A DNA stretch of 64,000 nucleotides from CAVWSM01 sp963799425 (GTDB lineage: Bacteria; Actinomycetota; Actinomycetes; Jiangellales; Jiangellaceae): NCBI GenBank assembly GCA_963799425.1, contig CAWCXA010000013.1:1-64000 (forward strand), written 5' to 3'. The notes under the pieces were generated by a model. That model was not told where the DNA came from and made no database searches. It saw only the letters and a list, made by a program, of their open reading frames with translations. Positions 26,616-36,939 of this stretch are shown in pieces. Made by a program: the position numbers and the translations under genes. Within the stretch, counting starts at the first letter, position 1. Every line of letters starts with the position of its first letter.

Positions 26616-27191
26616 ATGTGCGTTGAGAGCTCGGGTCGCCTTGCACGACGAGCGCTGGCCACCCAGGACAATGTCGACGATCCGCTGGCCGTGGGTCGCC
26701 AGCCCCAATGGGCAACTCTGGCGCGACGTACGATTGGGCATGTGACCAGCGGACCCGCTACTGCCCAGCAGCTGCGCGACCTCGCGTGGCTGCGCCGCGT
26801 CCGCGACCGGATCGACCGGGAGTATGCGCAGCCACTGGACGTTGAGGCGCTCGCCCGCGGTGTCAACATGTCGGCCGGGCATCTCAGCCGCGAGTTCAGG
26901 CGCGCCTACGGCGAGTCGCCGTACAGCTACCTCATGACGCGGCGGATCGAGCGTGCGATGGCGTTGCTGCGTCGTGGCGACCTGAGCGTCACCGAGGTCT
27001 GTTTCGCGGTCGGCTGTTCGTCCCTGGGCACCTTCAGCACTCGCTTCACCGAGCTGGTCGGGATGCCACCCAGCACCTACCGGGGCCAGACAGATCTGGC
27101 GACGTTGGGAATGCCATCGTGCGTGGCGAAACAGGTGACCCGACCTATCCGGAATCGAGAAGCACCGGCCCGCGAGCCGCAACTAGCCTGA
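26616..27191 (+). CDS. AraC family transcriptional regulator
   Basis: The protein contains a two-helix-turn-helix AraC domain: LRRVRDRIDREYAQPLDVEA, LARGVNMSAGHLSREFRRAYG, ESPYSYLMTRRIERAMALLR, and CFAVGCSSLGTFSTRFTELVG. There is no recognisable ligand-binding domain. Two starts are possible. ATG 26616 follows GGAAGGGA and the distal promoter, giving 191 residues. GTG 26742 follows TACGAT by seven bases, a leaderless start giving 149 residues, which is the usual size for this group. Both may be used. Shared promoter elements suggest it controls its own gene, both exporters and the VOC gene. The tail RNREAPAREPQLA is encoded by the VOC promoter. Confidence 0.88.
   Translation: MCVESSGRLARRALATQDNVDDPLAVGRQPQWATLARRTIGHVTSGPATAQQLRDLAWLRRVRDRIDREYAQPLDVEALARGVNMSAGHLSREFRRAYGESPYSYLMTRRIERAMALLRRGDLSVTEVCFAVGCSSLGTFSTRFTELVGMPPSTYRGQTDLATLGMPSCVAKQVTRPIRNREAPAREPQLA
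26729..26741 (+). promoter_or_regulatory. Proximal leaderless promoter -10 of the AraC gene
   Basis: TACGAT (26729-26734), seven bases, then GTG (26742). Unlike the distal promoter, this one lacks the GGAATCGAGAAGCA element and could provide basal expression of the shorter form. Confidence 0.5.
27151..27189 (+). promoter_or_regulatory. AraC-linked promoter module, copy for the VOC gene
   Basis: GGAATCGAGAAGCA (27151-27164), 19 bases, TAGCCT (27184-27189), seven bases, then ATG 27197. The module is inside the 3' end of the AraC gene and continues for about 38 bases with near identity to the copy at 26549. Confidence 0.75.
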
Positions 27192-27196
27192 CCGTC

Positions 27197-27610
27197 ATGG
27201 ACATCACCATTCACACCACCGTCCTTCCGCACCACGACCCGGACGCATGCCTTGCCTTCTACCGCGACATCCTCGGCTTCGAGGTCCGCAGTGACGTCGG
27301 ACAGGGCACGATGCGCTGGATCACGGTCGGCCCCGCCACCCAGCCCGGCACATCCATCCTTCTGGCGCCACCGGCCCCGCCGGGCTCCGGCATCACCGAG
27401 GACGAGCGCCGCACAATCGAAGAGATGATGGCCAAGGGCACGTATGGCTGGATCCTCTTGGCCACCAAGGACCTGGACGGCACCTTCGAGCGGCTGCAGG
27501 CCAGCGACGCCGAGGTCGTCCAGGAGCCGACCAACCAGCCGTACGGCGTCCGCGACTGCGCCTTCCGCGACCCCGCGGGCAACCATGTCCGCATCCAGGA
27601 GCTGCACTGA
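27197..27610 (+). CDS. VOC family protein (glyoxalase/bleomycin-resistance fold)
   Basis: The 137-residue product is a single VOC module made of two babbab halves: MDITIHTTVLPHHDPDACLA, FYRDILGFEV, and late strands GVRDCAFRDPAGNHVRIQEL. The first metal ligand is likely His6 and the last Glu at the C-terminus. VOC proteins act as glyoxalases, dioxygenases, drug-binding resistance proteins or fosfomycin-type enzymes, and sequence alone does not choose among them. Its leaderless promoter carries the shared AraC element. The DUF1801 and UvrA-like genes follow in the same direction and may be co-transcribed. Confidence 0.9.
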   Translation: MDITIHTTVLPHHDPDACLAFYRDILGFEVRSDVGQGTMRWITVGPATQPGTSILLAPPAPPGSGITEDERRTIEEMMAKGTYGWILLATKDLDGTFERLQASDAEVVQEPTNQPYGVRDCAFRDPAGNHVRIQELH

Positions 27611-27673
27611 GCCGTCGGGCGATCTACGTCGGCTTCGAGGCCGCCGACCAACACGGCACGGAGGTGTTTCGCA

Positions 27674-28171
27674 ATGGCAGAGAGGAAACCTGCAAAGAAG
27701 GGCACGCAGCAGCCCGCTAAGCGCACCACCGCGAATCGCAAGTCGTCCGTGGCATTCACGGACGAGGAACGAGCCGCGATGAAGGAGCGCGCCCAGGAGA
27801 CGAAGACGGAAGCGCGTCGTGGCCGGCGCCAGGACAAGGCGGCCGACGAAAGCGCCGTGCTCGCGAAGATCGCCGAAATGGCCGAACCCGATCGCGCCAT
27901 GGGCGAGCGGCTTCATGAAATCATCAAGGACAGCGCTCCGACCCTTTCGCCGAAGCTCTGGTACGGGATGCCCGGCTATGCCAAGGACGGCAAGGTCGTC
28001 TGCTTCTTCCAAAGCGCGGAGAAGTTCAGGTCGAGGTACGCGACGTTCGGCTTCAACGATGTGGCGAACCTCGATGAGGGCACGATGTGGCCGACCGCCT
28101 TCGCCCTGAAGGAGTTGACCGGCGCCGACGAGGCAAGGATCGCCGCGCTCGTGAAGAAAGCCGTGAGCTGA
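27674..28171 (+). CDS. DUF1801 domain protein (YdhG-like)
   Basis: The 165-residue protein has a basic, Lys/Arg-rich N-terminus of ~60 residues (AERKPAKKGTQQPAKRTTAN) and a C-terminal DUF1801 domain (LHEIIKDSAPTLSPKLWYGM, PGYAKDGKVVCFFQSAEKFR, GFNDVANLDEG). Small proteins of this domain have been linked to iron or stress handling, but the function is not established. The basic tail could bind nucleic acid. GGAGG lies about 12 bases before the ATG. It sits between VOC and UvrA-like genes that look like parts of one resistance unit. Confidence 0.82.
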   Translation: MAERKPAKKGTQQPAKRTTANRKSSVAFTDEERAAMKERAQETKTEARRGRRQDKAADESAVLAKIAEMAEPDRAMGERLHEIIKDSAPTLSPKLWYGMPGYAKDGKVVCFFQSAEKFRSRYATFGFNDVANLDEGTMWPTAFALKELTGADEARIAALVKKAVS

Positions 28172-28212
28172 CAACTGAGCTAGCCACCCGTACAGATGGA
28201 GTCACTAGAAGC

Positions 28213-30600
<2,388 letters not shown>

Positions 30601-30714
30601 CCCAGGTCGTCGCGGGCGCTGTGACCCGCTCGATGTTGCGCAAAGGCCGATTCCTCATCCGTGCCGACGGTAGATCCGAATGGGAGGTGACCAACACAGA
30701 AGAGGAGAGGTCAC

Positions 30715-31068
30715 ATGAAGAGGATGAGGACGAGGATCCTCGGCGGCGCGAGCGTCGTTGGTTTCGCCGCTGCGGTCACATTCGGGCTGGCTCCTGCCGC
30801 CCACGCCGACACGGGGTCGATGGCTGACGGGTCCGTCCGGTTCGTCCGGGACTCCATCCCGGCGGGTGTGCTGATCGCACTACCTACAAGGGCGGGGGGT
30901 GAGGTGACGTCCGATGCGTACTCGCTCGCGGGTTCCTTCCACACCGGCGGGTCGAACTTTCTGTTTGGTGACGGATCCGTGCGGTTCCTCGCCGCATCGA
31001 TCGCGCCGGGTACGTGGATGGCCGCTCTGACACCGACCGGCGGTGAGGTGCTCAGCAACGATGGGTAG
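30715..31068 (+). CDS. Small secreted protein with two DUF1559-type C-terminal repeats
   Basis: Residues 1-32 form a signal peptide ending AHA-D (SVVGFAAAVTFGLAPAAHA). The rest is two copies of one unit: DGSVRFVRDSIPAGVLIALP with TRAGGEVTSD, and DGSVRFLAASIAPGTWMAAL with TPTGGEVLSN. The segment FHTGGSNFLFGDG matches the H-x9-DG motif that ends DUF1559 pilin-like proteins, which are very abundant in Planctomycetes. No N-terminal pilin domain is present, only the tail motif duplicated. The ribosome binding site is GGAGAGG. The function is unknown; the secreted protein may bind cell surface or protein partners. Confidence 0.78.
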   Translation: MKRMRTRILGGASVVGFAAAVTFGLAPAAHADTGSMADGSVRFVRDSIPAGVLIALPTRAGGEVTSDAYSLAGSFHTGGSNFLFGDGSVRFLAASIAPGTWMAALTPTGGEVLSNDG

Positions 31069-31240
31069 CTGATCGCCGCGAAACCATGACTGCCTGACTG
31101 TGGCGAACGACCCAGCGGCCACCCTCCGCCGGGTGCCGTCAGCGCTGCGTGTCGTCGCTCTGTTCGACTGGTAGCGAGACGTGTTGCAGTGGGACGAGTA
31201 GCCCCCGGACCCGCTCGAGGCTCAGGACGGCCGGCGGAAC

Positions 31241-31804
31241 TCAGCGCCTGGTCTCATACCTGGTCAGGACCACGCCATCGGGAAACGTCCGGGTCTCCAC
31301 CAGGTTCAGGTTCACCCAGTTGTCCAGGGCCGTAAAGAACGGCGTGCCGCTGCCCACCAAGACCGGTGCGGTGGCCAGCGCGTACTCGTCGATCAGCCCG
31401 GCCCGCATGGCTGCCGCGGCGAATGTGGCGCCGCCGATGTCCATGGGGCCGCCGTCCTCGGCCTTGAGCCGGGTGATCTCGGTGACCGCGTCGCCGGTGA
31501 CCAGGCGGGTGTTCCAGTCGACCGTGCTGGTCGTCGAGGAGAACACCACCTTCGGCATGTCCCGCCAGCGGCGGGCGAATTCGATCTCCGCCGGTGTGGC
31601 GCCAGGCTGTTGATCGGCAGTCGGCCAGTGGGAGCTCATCGTCTCCCACAGTTTGCGTCCGTACAGCGCCAGGCCCGTCGCCCCGACCCGGTCGGACCAC
31701 CACTGGAACAGCTCGTCGCTCGGTACGCTCCAGCCGATGTCGTCGCCGGGCGCGGCGATGTAGCCGTCCAGGCTCAGGTTCATGGCGAAGGTAAGTTTGC
31801 GCAT
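31241..31804 (-). CDS. Dihydrofolate reductase family protein (RibD C-terminal-like)
   Basis: The 187-residue enzyme belongs to the RibD-C/DHFR-like reductases that use NADPH on pyrimidine or pterin-like substrates. Motifs are LTFAMNLSLDGYIAAPGDDI, LALYGRKLWETM, FSSTTSTVDWNTRLV, PMDIGGATFAAAAMRAGLID and LVGSGTPFF. The start at 31804 (MRKLTFAMN) is conserved in the family; the longer frame adds 15 unrelated residues. The physiological substrate is unknown. It is divergent from the second MMPL gene across about 360 bases. Confidence 0.88.
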   Translation of the reverse strand: MRKLTFAMNLSLDGYIAAPGDDIGWSVPSDELFQWWSDRVGATGLALYGRKLWETMSSHWPTADQQPGATPAEIEFARRWRDMPKVVFSSTTSTVDWNTRLVTGDAVTEITRLKAEDGGPMDIGGATFAAAAMRAGLIDEYALATAPVLVGSGTPFFTALDNWVNLNLVETRTFPDGVVLTRYETRR

Positions 31805-32166
31805 GGCCTCAGGCTCCCGTGAGTCGGTATTCGGTGTACAGACCAGCACGGCACGGAGAAATCATCGGTCGGGCCACACTGAGGGCCGACTGACCAAGTC
31901 GTCGGCTGGCTGCAGCGTTGTAGCGCTCCGAAGTGAGTCCGGCAGCCTCGCCGACGGCGGGTCGAACTCGTCCTACTTAGGCGCCGATAAGTCACATTAT
32001 GTAAAGTCCGCAGCTCTGGAGCAGCTTCACCACGGCCGCAGCCCCCCGGGTGGGCTCCGCCAAAGAATTGGCGGCCCATGTCGCGATGAGAAACCCAGTT
32101 TCGACCTGTCAGTAGAGAGGTCTACCGTCTCGTCATCGAACCTGCGCAATCTCTGGGGGCCCTGGC
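31805..32166. other. Divergent intergenic region with a candidate operator for the second MMPL gene
   Basis: No gene is evident. Near the right side is the palindrome GTAGAGAGGTCTAC (32112-32125; arms GTAGA and TCTAC). It overlaps a -10 hexamer TACCGT (32123-32128), with TTCGAC about 18 bases upstream as a -35 element. A repressor bound here would block the MMPL promoter. The remainder lacks the AraC-linked element and has nothing else I recognise. Confidence 0.45.
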
Positions 32167-34287
32167 ATGGGTGCGTTGCTTTCGAAAATCGGTGCGTTCG
32201 TCTGCGGTCGCCGCACGAAATGGATCGTGCTGGCGTTCTGGGTGCTGGTGCTGGCCCTGGCCGGGCCACTGTCGGCCAAGCTGACCGGCGCTCAGGAAAA
32301 TGACTCGGCGGCCTGGCTGCCCGGCAGCGCCGAGTCGACCAAGGTGTTCGAGGTCCAGCAGGAGCAGTTCCAGACCGGCGAGCTCCTTCCCGCTGTCATC
32401 GTCTATGAGCGCCCTGGTGGCGTCACCGAGGCCGACATCGCCAAGGTCACTGACGACGCAGCGCTCATCGCCGATGTCAACCTGGTCGATGGCGAGGTCA
32501 TTGGCCCCGTGCCATCCGACGACGGCGAAGCACTGCAGCTCATCGCACAGCTCGACGTCAGCGGCAACGGGTGGATGGACCTTCCGGTCGCCCGCGATGA
32601 CATCGAGGCCATCACACAGTCTGACGCCGACGGCCTCGAGTCTTGGGTGACCGGTCCGGCCGGTGTCAACGCCGACTTCGCCGACGCCTTCGAGGGCATC
32701 GATAGCTCGTTGCTCTATGCCGCATTGGGCGTCGTGATCGTCATCCTTCTGCTGTCCTACCGCAGTCCGACCCTCTGGATACTGCCGGTCCTCTCTGCGG
32801 TCACCGCCCTTACTGCGGCACAGGCCGTCGTCTATCTCCTGGCCGAAAACGCCGGCCTCACCGTCAACGCGCAGACGGCGGGCATCTTGCTCGTCCTTGT
32901 CTTCGGAGCAAGCACTGACTACGCGCTGCTCATTGTTGCGCGCTACCGAGAAGAGCTGCGCCGGCACGTCGACCGGCACGAGGCGATGGCCTTCGCGCTG
33001 CATCGTGCTGGCCCGGCGATCGTCGCCAGCGCCTCCACCGTCGCGGTGGGCATGCTGTGCCTGCTCGCGGCCGAGATGAACTCCACGCGTTCCATGGGTC
33101 CGGTGCTGGCGATCGGTGTCGCGATCGGACTCTTGGCGATGCTGACGTTGCTGCCGGCGCTTCTTGTCATCGTCGGCCGCTGGGTCTTCTGGCCGGTCAA
33201 GCCGACCTATGGGTCGGCGGAGCCCACCGAGACCGGGTTCTGGGCACGCGTCGGACGCTCGATTGCGCGACGTCCACGTGTCGTCTGGATTGCCACGTCC
33301 GCGGCACTCGGAGCTATGGCGCTCGGTTTGCTTGGCCTCGACACCGGAGTCATCGCCAACAAGGACGCATTCATCGACAAGCCCGAGTCCATCGTTGGTG
33401 AGGAAGTGCTCGCCGAGCACTACCCCGCCGGCACCGGCAACCCAGTCGTCGTTGTCACCAACGCCGCCGAGGCCGACGCCGTACAGGCGGTGTTCGCAGA
33501 CACGCCCGGCATCACGGAAGTGACCCAGCCGCAGCCCGCACAGGGTGACTTTGTCGTGCTGGAAGGAACTCTCGAGGCGGCAGCCGACAGCACTGAAGCA
33601 CAGGAGACAGTCGACCGGGTGCGTGACGAGGTCCATGCGGTGCCCGATGCCGACGCGCTCGTCGGCGGCAACACTGCAATTGCGCTCGACATCTTCAGAG
33701 CTTCGGAGCGCGACAGCCAGGTCATCATGCCGTTGATCCTGGTGGCGGTGTTCGTCATCCTTATGCTATTGCTGCGGGCAATTGTCGCGCCGCTCATCCT
33801 CGTCGCAACGGTGGTGCTCTCGTTCGCGGCAGCGTTGGGCGCCAGTGCACTCATCTTCGAGCACGTCTTCGGGTTTGCCGGCGTCGATACCGCGTTCCCG
33901 TTGTTCGTGTTCGTGTTCCTCGTCGCGCTGGGCATCGACTACAACATCTTCCTCATGACACGTGTCCACGAGGAAGCGCAACAGCAGGGCACCCGGCGGG
34001 GTGCGCTTACCGGTCTCGCCGCGACCGGTGGCGTCATCACGTCTGCTGGTCTCGTGCTCGCCGGGACGTTTGCCGTGCTGGCAACGCTCCCCGTCGTCGC
34101 GTTCGCCGAGATCGGATTCGCGGTGGCGTTCGGCGTGCTGCTCGACACGCTGATCGTGCGCTCGATCCTGGTGACCGCGCTCAACCTCGACATCGGTCGC
34201 TGGATGTGGTGGCCAAGTGCCCTGTACAGAAAGCCGGATGTCGGGCTTGACGAGATTGTCGAGACGGAAACGGTTGCCGTGAAGTAG
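32167..34287 (+). CDS. MMPL family RND transporter, second copy
   Basis: This 706-residue exporter has the same layout as the leftward MMPL protein: FGASTDYALLIVARYREELRRH in the first half and FVFLVALGIDYNIFLMTRVHEE in the second. They share ATGGVITSAGLVLAGTF-type helices and the ending LVTALNLD...WWPS, so they are paralogues. Identity is moderate by eye, not a recent duplication. The promoter differs: it lacks the AraC-linked element and has a separate palindrome. The substrate is unknown. Confidence 0.92.
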   Translation: MGALLSKIGAFVCGRRTKWIVLAFWVLVLALAGPLSAKLTGAQENDSAAWLPGSAESTKVFEVQQEQFQTGELLPAVIVYERPGGVTEADIAKVTDDAALIADVNLVDGEVIGPVPSDDGEALQLIAQLDVSGNGWMDLPVARDDIEAITQSDADGLESWVTGPAGVNADFADAFEGIDSSLLYAALGVVIVILLLSYRSPTLWILPVLSAVTALTAAQAVVYLLAENAGLTVNAQTAGILLVLVFGASTDYALLIVARYREELRRHVDRHEAMAFALHRAGPAIVASASTVAVGMLCLLAAEMNSTRSMGPVLAIGVAIGLLAMLTLLPALLVIVGRWVFWPVKPTYGSAEPTETGFWARVGRSIARRPRVVWIATSAALGAMALGLLGLDTGVIANKDAFIDKPESIVGEEVLAEHYPAGTGNPVVVVTNAAEADAVQAVFADTPGITEVTQPQPAQGDFVVLEGTLEAAADSTEAQETVDRVRDEVHAVPDADALVGGNTAIALDIFRASERDSQVIMPLILVAVFVILMLLLRAIVAPLILVATVVLSFAAALGASALIFEHVFGFAGVDTAFPLFVFVFLVALGIDYNIFLMTRVHEEAQQQGTRRGALTGLAATGGVITSAGLVLAGTFAVLATLPVVAFAEIGFAVAFGVLLDTLIVRSILVTALNLDIGRWMWWPSALYRKPDVGLDEIVETETVAVK

Positions 34288-34469
34288 CTACTATCCGTGT
34301 CTCGTTTACCTGCTGTTTCGCGGACGACCACCGGACGGGCCATCTCGTTGCGGTGAATGCAAGATCACGGCCCGATGAACTCCCAATCCCCTATTGCGTC
34401 ATCGGGCAGTGCCTCTTAGTGTGCGGAAATCGCGTGAAAATGCGCGTGGTCGGTCCCCACCGCCGAGTC

Positions 34470-34648
34470 CTGCCCACTGGGCGCCGACCCTCTCGAGCAA
34501 CCACGTACGGGCAGGAGCGGGGGACCCACCGCGTACCGAAGTCGTGCGCAGGGGTGAAGCCTTCCCCACTTCCCCAGTGCTAGCCGAAGGCCGGGCACAC
34601 CTCTCAGCCCGAACCCGTCAGCTCACCCCGCAGGCGGCCGGAGAGGTC
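34470..34648 (+). ncRNA. ydaO/yuaA-type c-di-AMP riboswitch upstream of rpf
   Basis: The leader has the conserved features of the ydaO class: GGACCCACC (34522-34530), GGGGTGAAGCC (34551-34561), and near the 3' end CTCAGCCCGAACCCGTCAGC followed by TCACCCCGCAGGCGG. The closing helix pairs ACCTCTC (34599-34605) with GAGAGGT (34642-34648). In actinobacteria this riboswitch usually controls cell-wall hydrolases and Rpf, with c-di-AMP binding lowering expression. It ends six bases before the rpf start. Confidence 0.85.
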
Positions 34649-34653
34649 CGTTC

Positions 34654-35370
34654 ATGCACCGTTCCACCAGGCCTGCGCCCCGCCATGCCCATCGGCGGCG
34701 GCGCGAGCCACGTACCACTCCCCTCGGCCGTCTCCTCGTGACAGCGGGTGTCGCCACGGCGATTCCCGTGTTCGGGCTGGCGGCACCGGCACAGGCCCAG
34801 GACGGAGGAACCTGGGATCAGCTCGCCCAGTGCGAGAGCGGCGGTAACTGGTCGGCCAACACCGGCAACGGCTTCTCAGGCGGACTGCAGTTTGCCCCTG
34901 GTACATGGCGGGCGAACGGCGGCTCCGGCAGTGCGGCCAATGCCAGCCGTGAGCAACAGATCGCGGTGGCGCAGCGCGTACTCGCAAGCCAGGGCTGGGG
35001 TGCCTGGCCAGCGTGTTCGCGCAGGCTCGGCCTGCGTGGCGGCGGTGGCGGTTCGTCCGCCGCGCCCGCCCAGTCCAACTCGTCGAACCAATCGAGCTCG
35101 CGGGCGTCCCGGTCGTCGGGGAGCAACAGCTCCGCGCAGACCGAGACCGCGCGGCAGGCCCGTCGACCTGCGGTGGTGGTGACCCGCGCGCCGTCGACAG
35201 CCGCGGTCGCCGGTGCCGACTATGTCGTCCAGCAGGGTGACTCGTTGTCTTCGATCGCAAGGCAATTCGCCATCCCGGGTGGCTGGCAGGAGATCTATGC
35301 CCGCAACCAGGCGCTCCTTGCCGGTAACCCGGATCTGCTCTTCCCCGGAGAACAACTGGACCTGCGATAG
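34654..35370 (+). CDS. Resuscitation-promoting factor with a LysM domain
   Basis: The 238-residue protein is a secreted cell-wall muralytic enzyme. It has a basic N-terminus and signal peptide (LLVTAGVATAIPVFGLAAPAQA), an Rpf transglycosylase-like domain (TWDQLAQCESGGNWSANTGN, GFSGGLQFAPGTWRANGG, REQQIAVAQRVLASQGW; catalytic Glu in ESGG), a Ser/Asn-rich linker, and a C-terminal LysM (VVQQGDSLSSIARQF, LLFPGEQLDLR) that binds peptidoglycan. Rpf proteins wake dormant cells. Expression is set by the c-di-AMP riboswitch immediately upstream. Confidence 0.95.
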   Translation: MHRSTRPAPRHAHRRRREPRTTPLGRLLVTAGVATAIPVFGLAAPAQAQDGGTWDQLAQCESGGNWSANTGNGFSGGLQFAPGTWRANGGSGSAANASREQQIAVAQRVLASQGWGAWPACSRRLGLRGGGGGSSAAPAQSNSSNQSSSRASRSSGSNSSAQTETARQARRPAVVVTRAPSTAAVAGADYVVQQGDSLSSIARQFAIPGGWQEIYARNQALLAGNPDLLFPGEQLDLR

Positions 35371-35399
35371 CGGAAGGAGGCGCCGCTGCAGTTCGCCTG

Positions 35400-35424
35400 G
35401 GCCCCGGTACCCCCGACCGGGGCC
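35400..35424 (+). terminator. Possible hairpin terminator after rpf
   Basis: A perfect 9-base stem GGCCCCGGT and ACCGGGGCC with a 7-base loop lies 30 bases after the stop codon. There is no T-run, as is common for actinobacterial terminators. Confidence 0.5.
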
Positions 35425-35533
35425 ACAGGCAATCGCACGCCACCGGTCGCTGGTCGTCGCTCGGTGACCCGGCCGGCCCGTACGATGGGCTGGCCCCGTC
35501 CACCATGCCGACAGCGAGACCTGACTCGAGCCG

Positions 35534-35998
35534 ATGAGCGAGACCCGCGAAACCGTCCAACGGCTGAGCCCGGCCGGGCGTGCCGTTCGGCTCGGCGTGG
35601 TGGTCGCGTTTCTTGGTGGCCTGGCCTACGGGGCTTACGTCGACACCGACGACATGTTCCCGTTCGGACCGATGGCGCAGTACGCCACCAGTCCCGACCT
35701 CGACGCCTCGATCAACTCGGCCTATGTGCTTGCGGACACCACCGAGGGCACCCGGGTACGCGTCCCGCTGAACGCCACGGGCACGGGCATCGGTCGAGCG
35801 GAGGTCGAGGGCCAGCTCGGCCGGATCATTGGCGAGCCCCAGCTGCTACAGGTTGTCGCCGACGCGTTCGCCGAGCTGCACCCGGAGCGGCCGCAGTACG
35901 TGCACCTCTATCTGATGCGCGACACGATCGACCTGACCGACGGCAAGGCCACCGGGCCACGCATCACCCGCCAGCTCGCTGACTGGGCAGTGCAGTGA
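35534..35998 (+). CDS. Membrane-anchored extracellular protein, partner of the HTTM protein
   Basis: I do not recognise a named family. Residues ~17-36 form one helix (VRLGVVVAFLGGLAYGAYV), and the remaining ~115 residues would lie outside the membrane (DTDDMFPFGPMAQYATSPDL, INSAYVLADTTEGTRVRVPL). Its stop overlaps the next gene's start by four bases, so the two are translationally coupled and probably work together. TACGAT at about 35481 is a plausible -10 element. Confidence 0.75.
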   Translation: MSETRETVQRLSPAGRAVRLGVVVAFLGGLAYGAYVDTDDMFPFGPMAQYATSPDLDASINSAYVLADTTEGTRVRVPLNATGTGIGRAEVEGQLGRIIGEPQLLQVVADAFAELHPERPQYVHLYLMRDTIDLTDGKATGPRITRQLADWAVQ

Positions 35999-36885
35999 GC
36001 GCCATCGTCCGGTGGTGGATGTCGCCGGTGCCGCTGGCGCGGGTGGCGCTGCTGCGCCTGGCGATCTACCTGTTCGTCGTCTACGACATGTTCTACCTCG
36101 TCAACGACGTCGTCCCGCATGGCTACGCCGGAGAGCTCTACCGGCCACTGTGGATCGGCCGAGTCCTGCCGCTGCCCACGCCGACGCCCGCACTGGTGCA
36201 GGGCCTACAGGCGGTGCTGCTGGTCGGCACGCTGGTGGCCGCCAGCGGGCGGCTGCCGCGGCTTGCCGGCTGGACGGTGGCGGTCTGCTACCTCGAGTGG
36301 CTGATCATCGGCATGTCCTTCGGCAAGGTCGACCACGACCACCTCGCCCTGCTGGTCGCGCTCTGGGTGCTGCCCACCGTCGGCCGCGCGAGGTTCACCG
36401 ACCAGACCCGGAGTGAGGCGGCTGGCTGGGCACTGCGGATGATCCAGCTGGCGGTGGCGCTGACCTACTTCCTGTCGGCGGTGACCAAGTCGATCCGGTC
36501 CGGCTGGCCGTGGGGCTGGGCCAATGGGGCCGTCTTCACCTGGGCGATCACACGGCGAGGCTCCGACTTCGCACGATGGATGCTCGACTACCCGTTCCTG
36601 CTGCGTCTCTCACAGTGGGGCATCATCCTGGCGGAGATCCTCTCGCCGGTGATCTTGTTCCTCAAGGGGAAGTGGCTGGCCCTCGCCGCGGCGTTCTTCC
36701 TCTCCTTCCACCTGCTGACCTATCTCGCGATCGGGATCCACTTCCTGCCGACGATCGTCTGCTGGCTCGCCTTCGCGCCGCTGGAGCGGCTCCTTCCTGC
36801 CCGCTGGCGCACCACAGACGTCACGCCGGTGGAGCCCGCCGCAACGCGCGTACCCGCCGATAGCCAGCCGACGTCGCTGTCCTAG
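35995..36885 (+). CDS. HTTM-type multi-pass membrane protein
   Basis: The 296-residue protein has about seven helices, including VALLRLAIYLFVVYDMFYLV, AVLLVGTLVAASGRLPRLAG, MIQLAVALTYFLSAVTKSI and FFLSFHLLTYLAIGIHFLP. The pattern resembles HTTM/vitamin-K-dependent gamma-carboxylase-like proteins widespread in actinobacteria. The motif ITKS/AVTKS with following Trp and the His in SFHLLTY fit that family. Whether it carboxylates a partner is unknown; the coupled upstream protein is the obvious candidate partner. Confidence 0.75.
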   Translation: MSAIVRWWMSPVPLARVALLRLAIYLFVVYDMFYLVNDVVPHGYAGELYRPLWIGRVLPLPTPTPALVQGLQAVLLVGTLVAASGRLPRLAGWTVAVCYLEWLIIGMSFGKVDHDHLALLVALWVLPTVGRARFTDQTRSEAAGWALRMIQLAVALTYFLSAVTKSIRSGWPWGWANGAVFTWAITRRGSDFARWMLDYPFLLRLSQWGIILAEILSPVILFLKGKWLALAAAFFLSFHLLTYLAIGIHFLPTIVCWLAFAPLERLLPARWRTTDVTPVEPAATRVPADSQPTSLS

Positions 36886-36939
36886 AAGTCCGTTCGTCGG
36901 CTAGGCTGCCCCGCGCCCGATGTGTGAGGGAGGTTACGA

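Noticed and set aside
26599..26745. A 48-codon frame starting GTG between the MFS and AraC genes and ending over the AraC GTG
   Set aside because: No family resemblance and Trp/Arg-rich composition; it is out of frame with the AraC protein, whose in-frame ATG at 26616 has a ribosome binding site.
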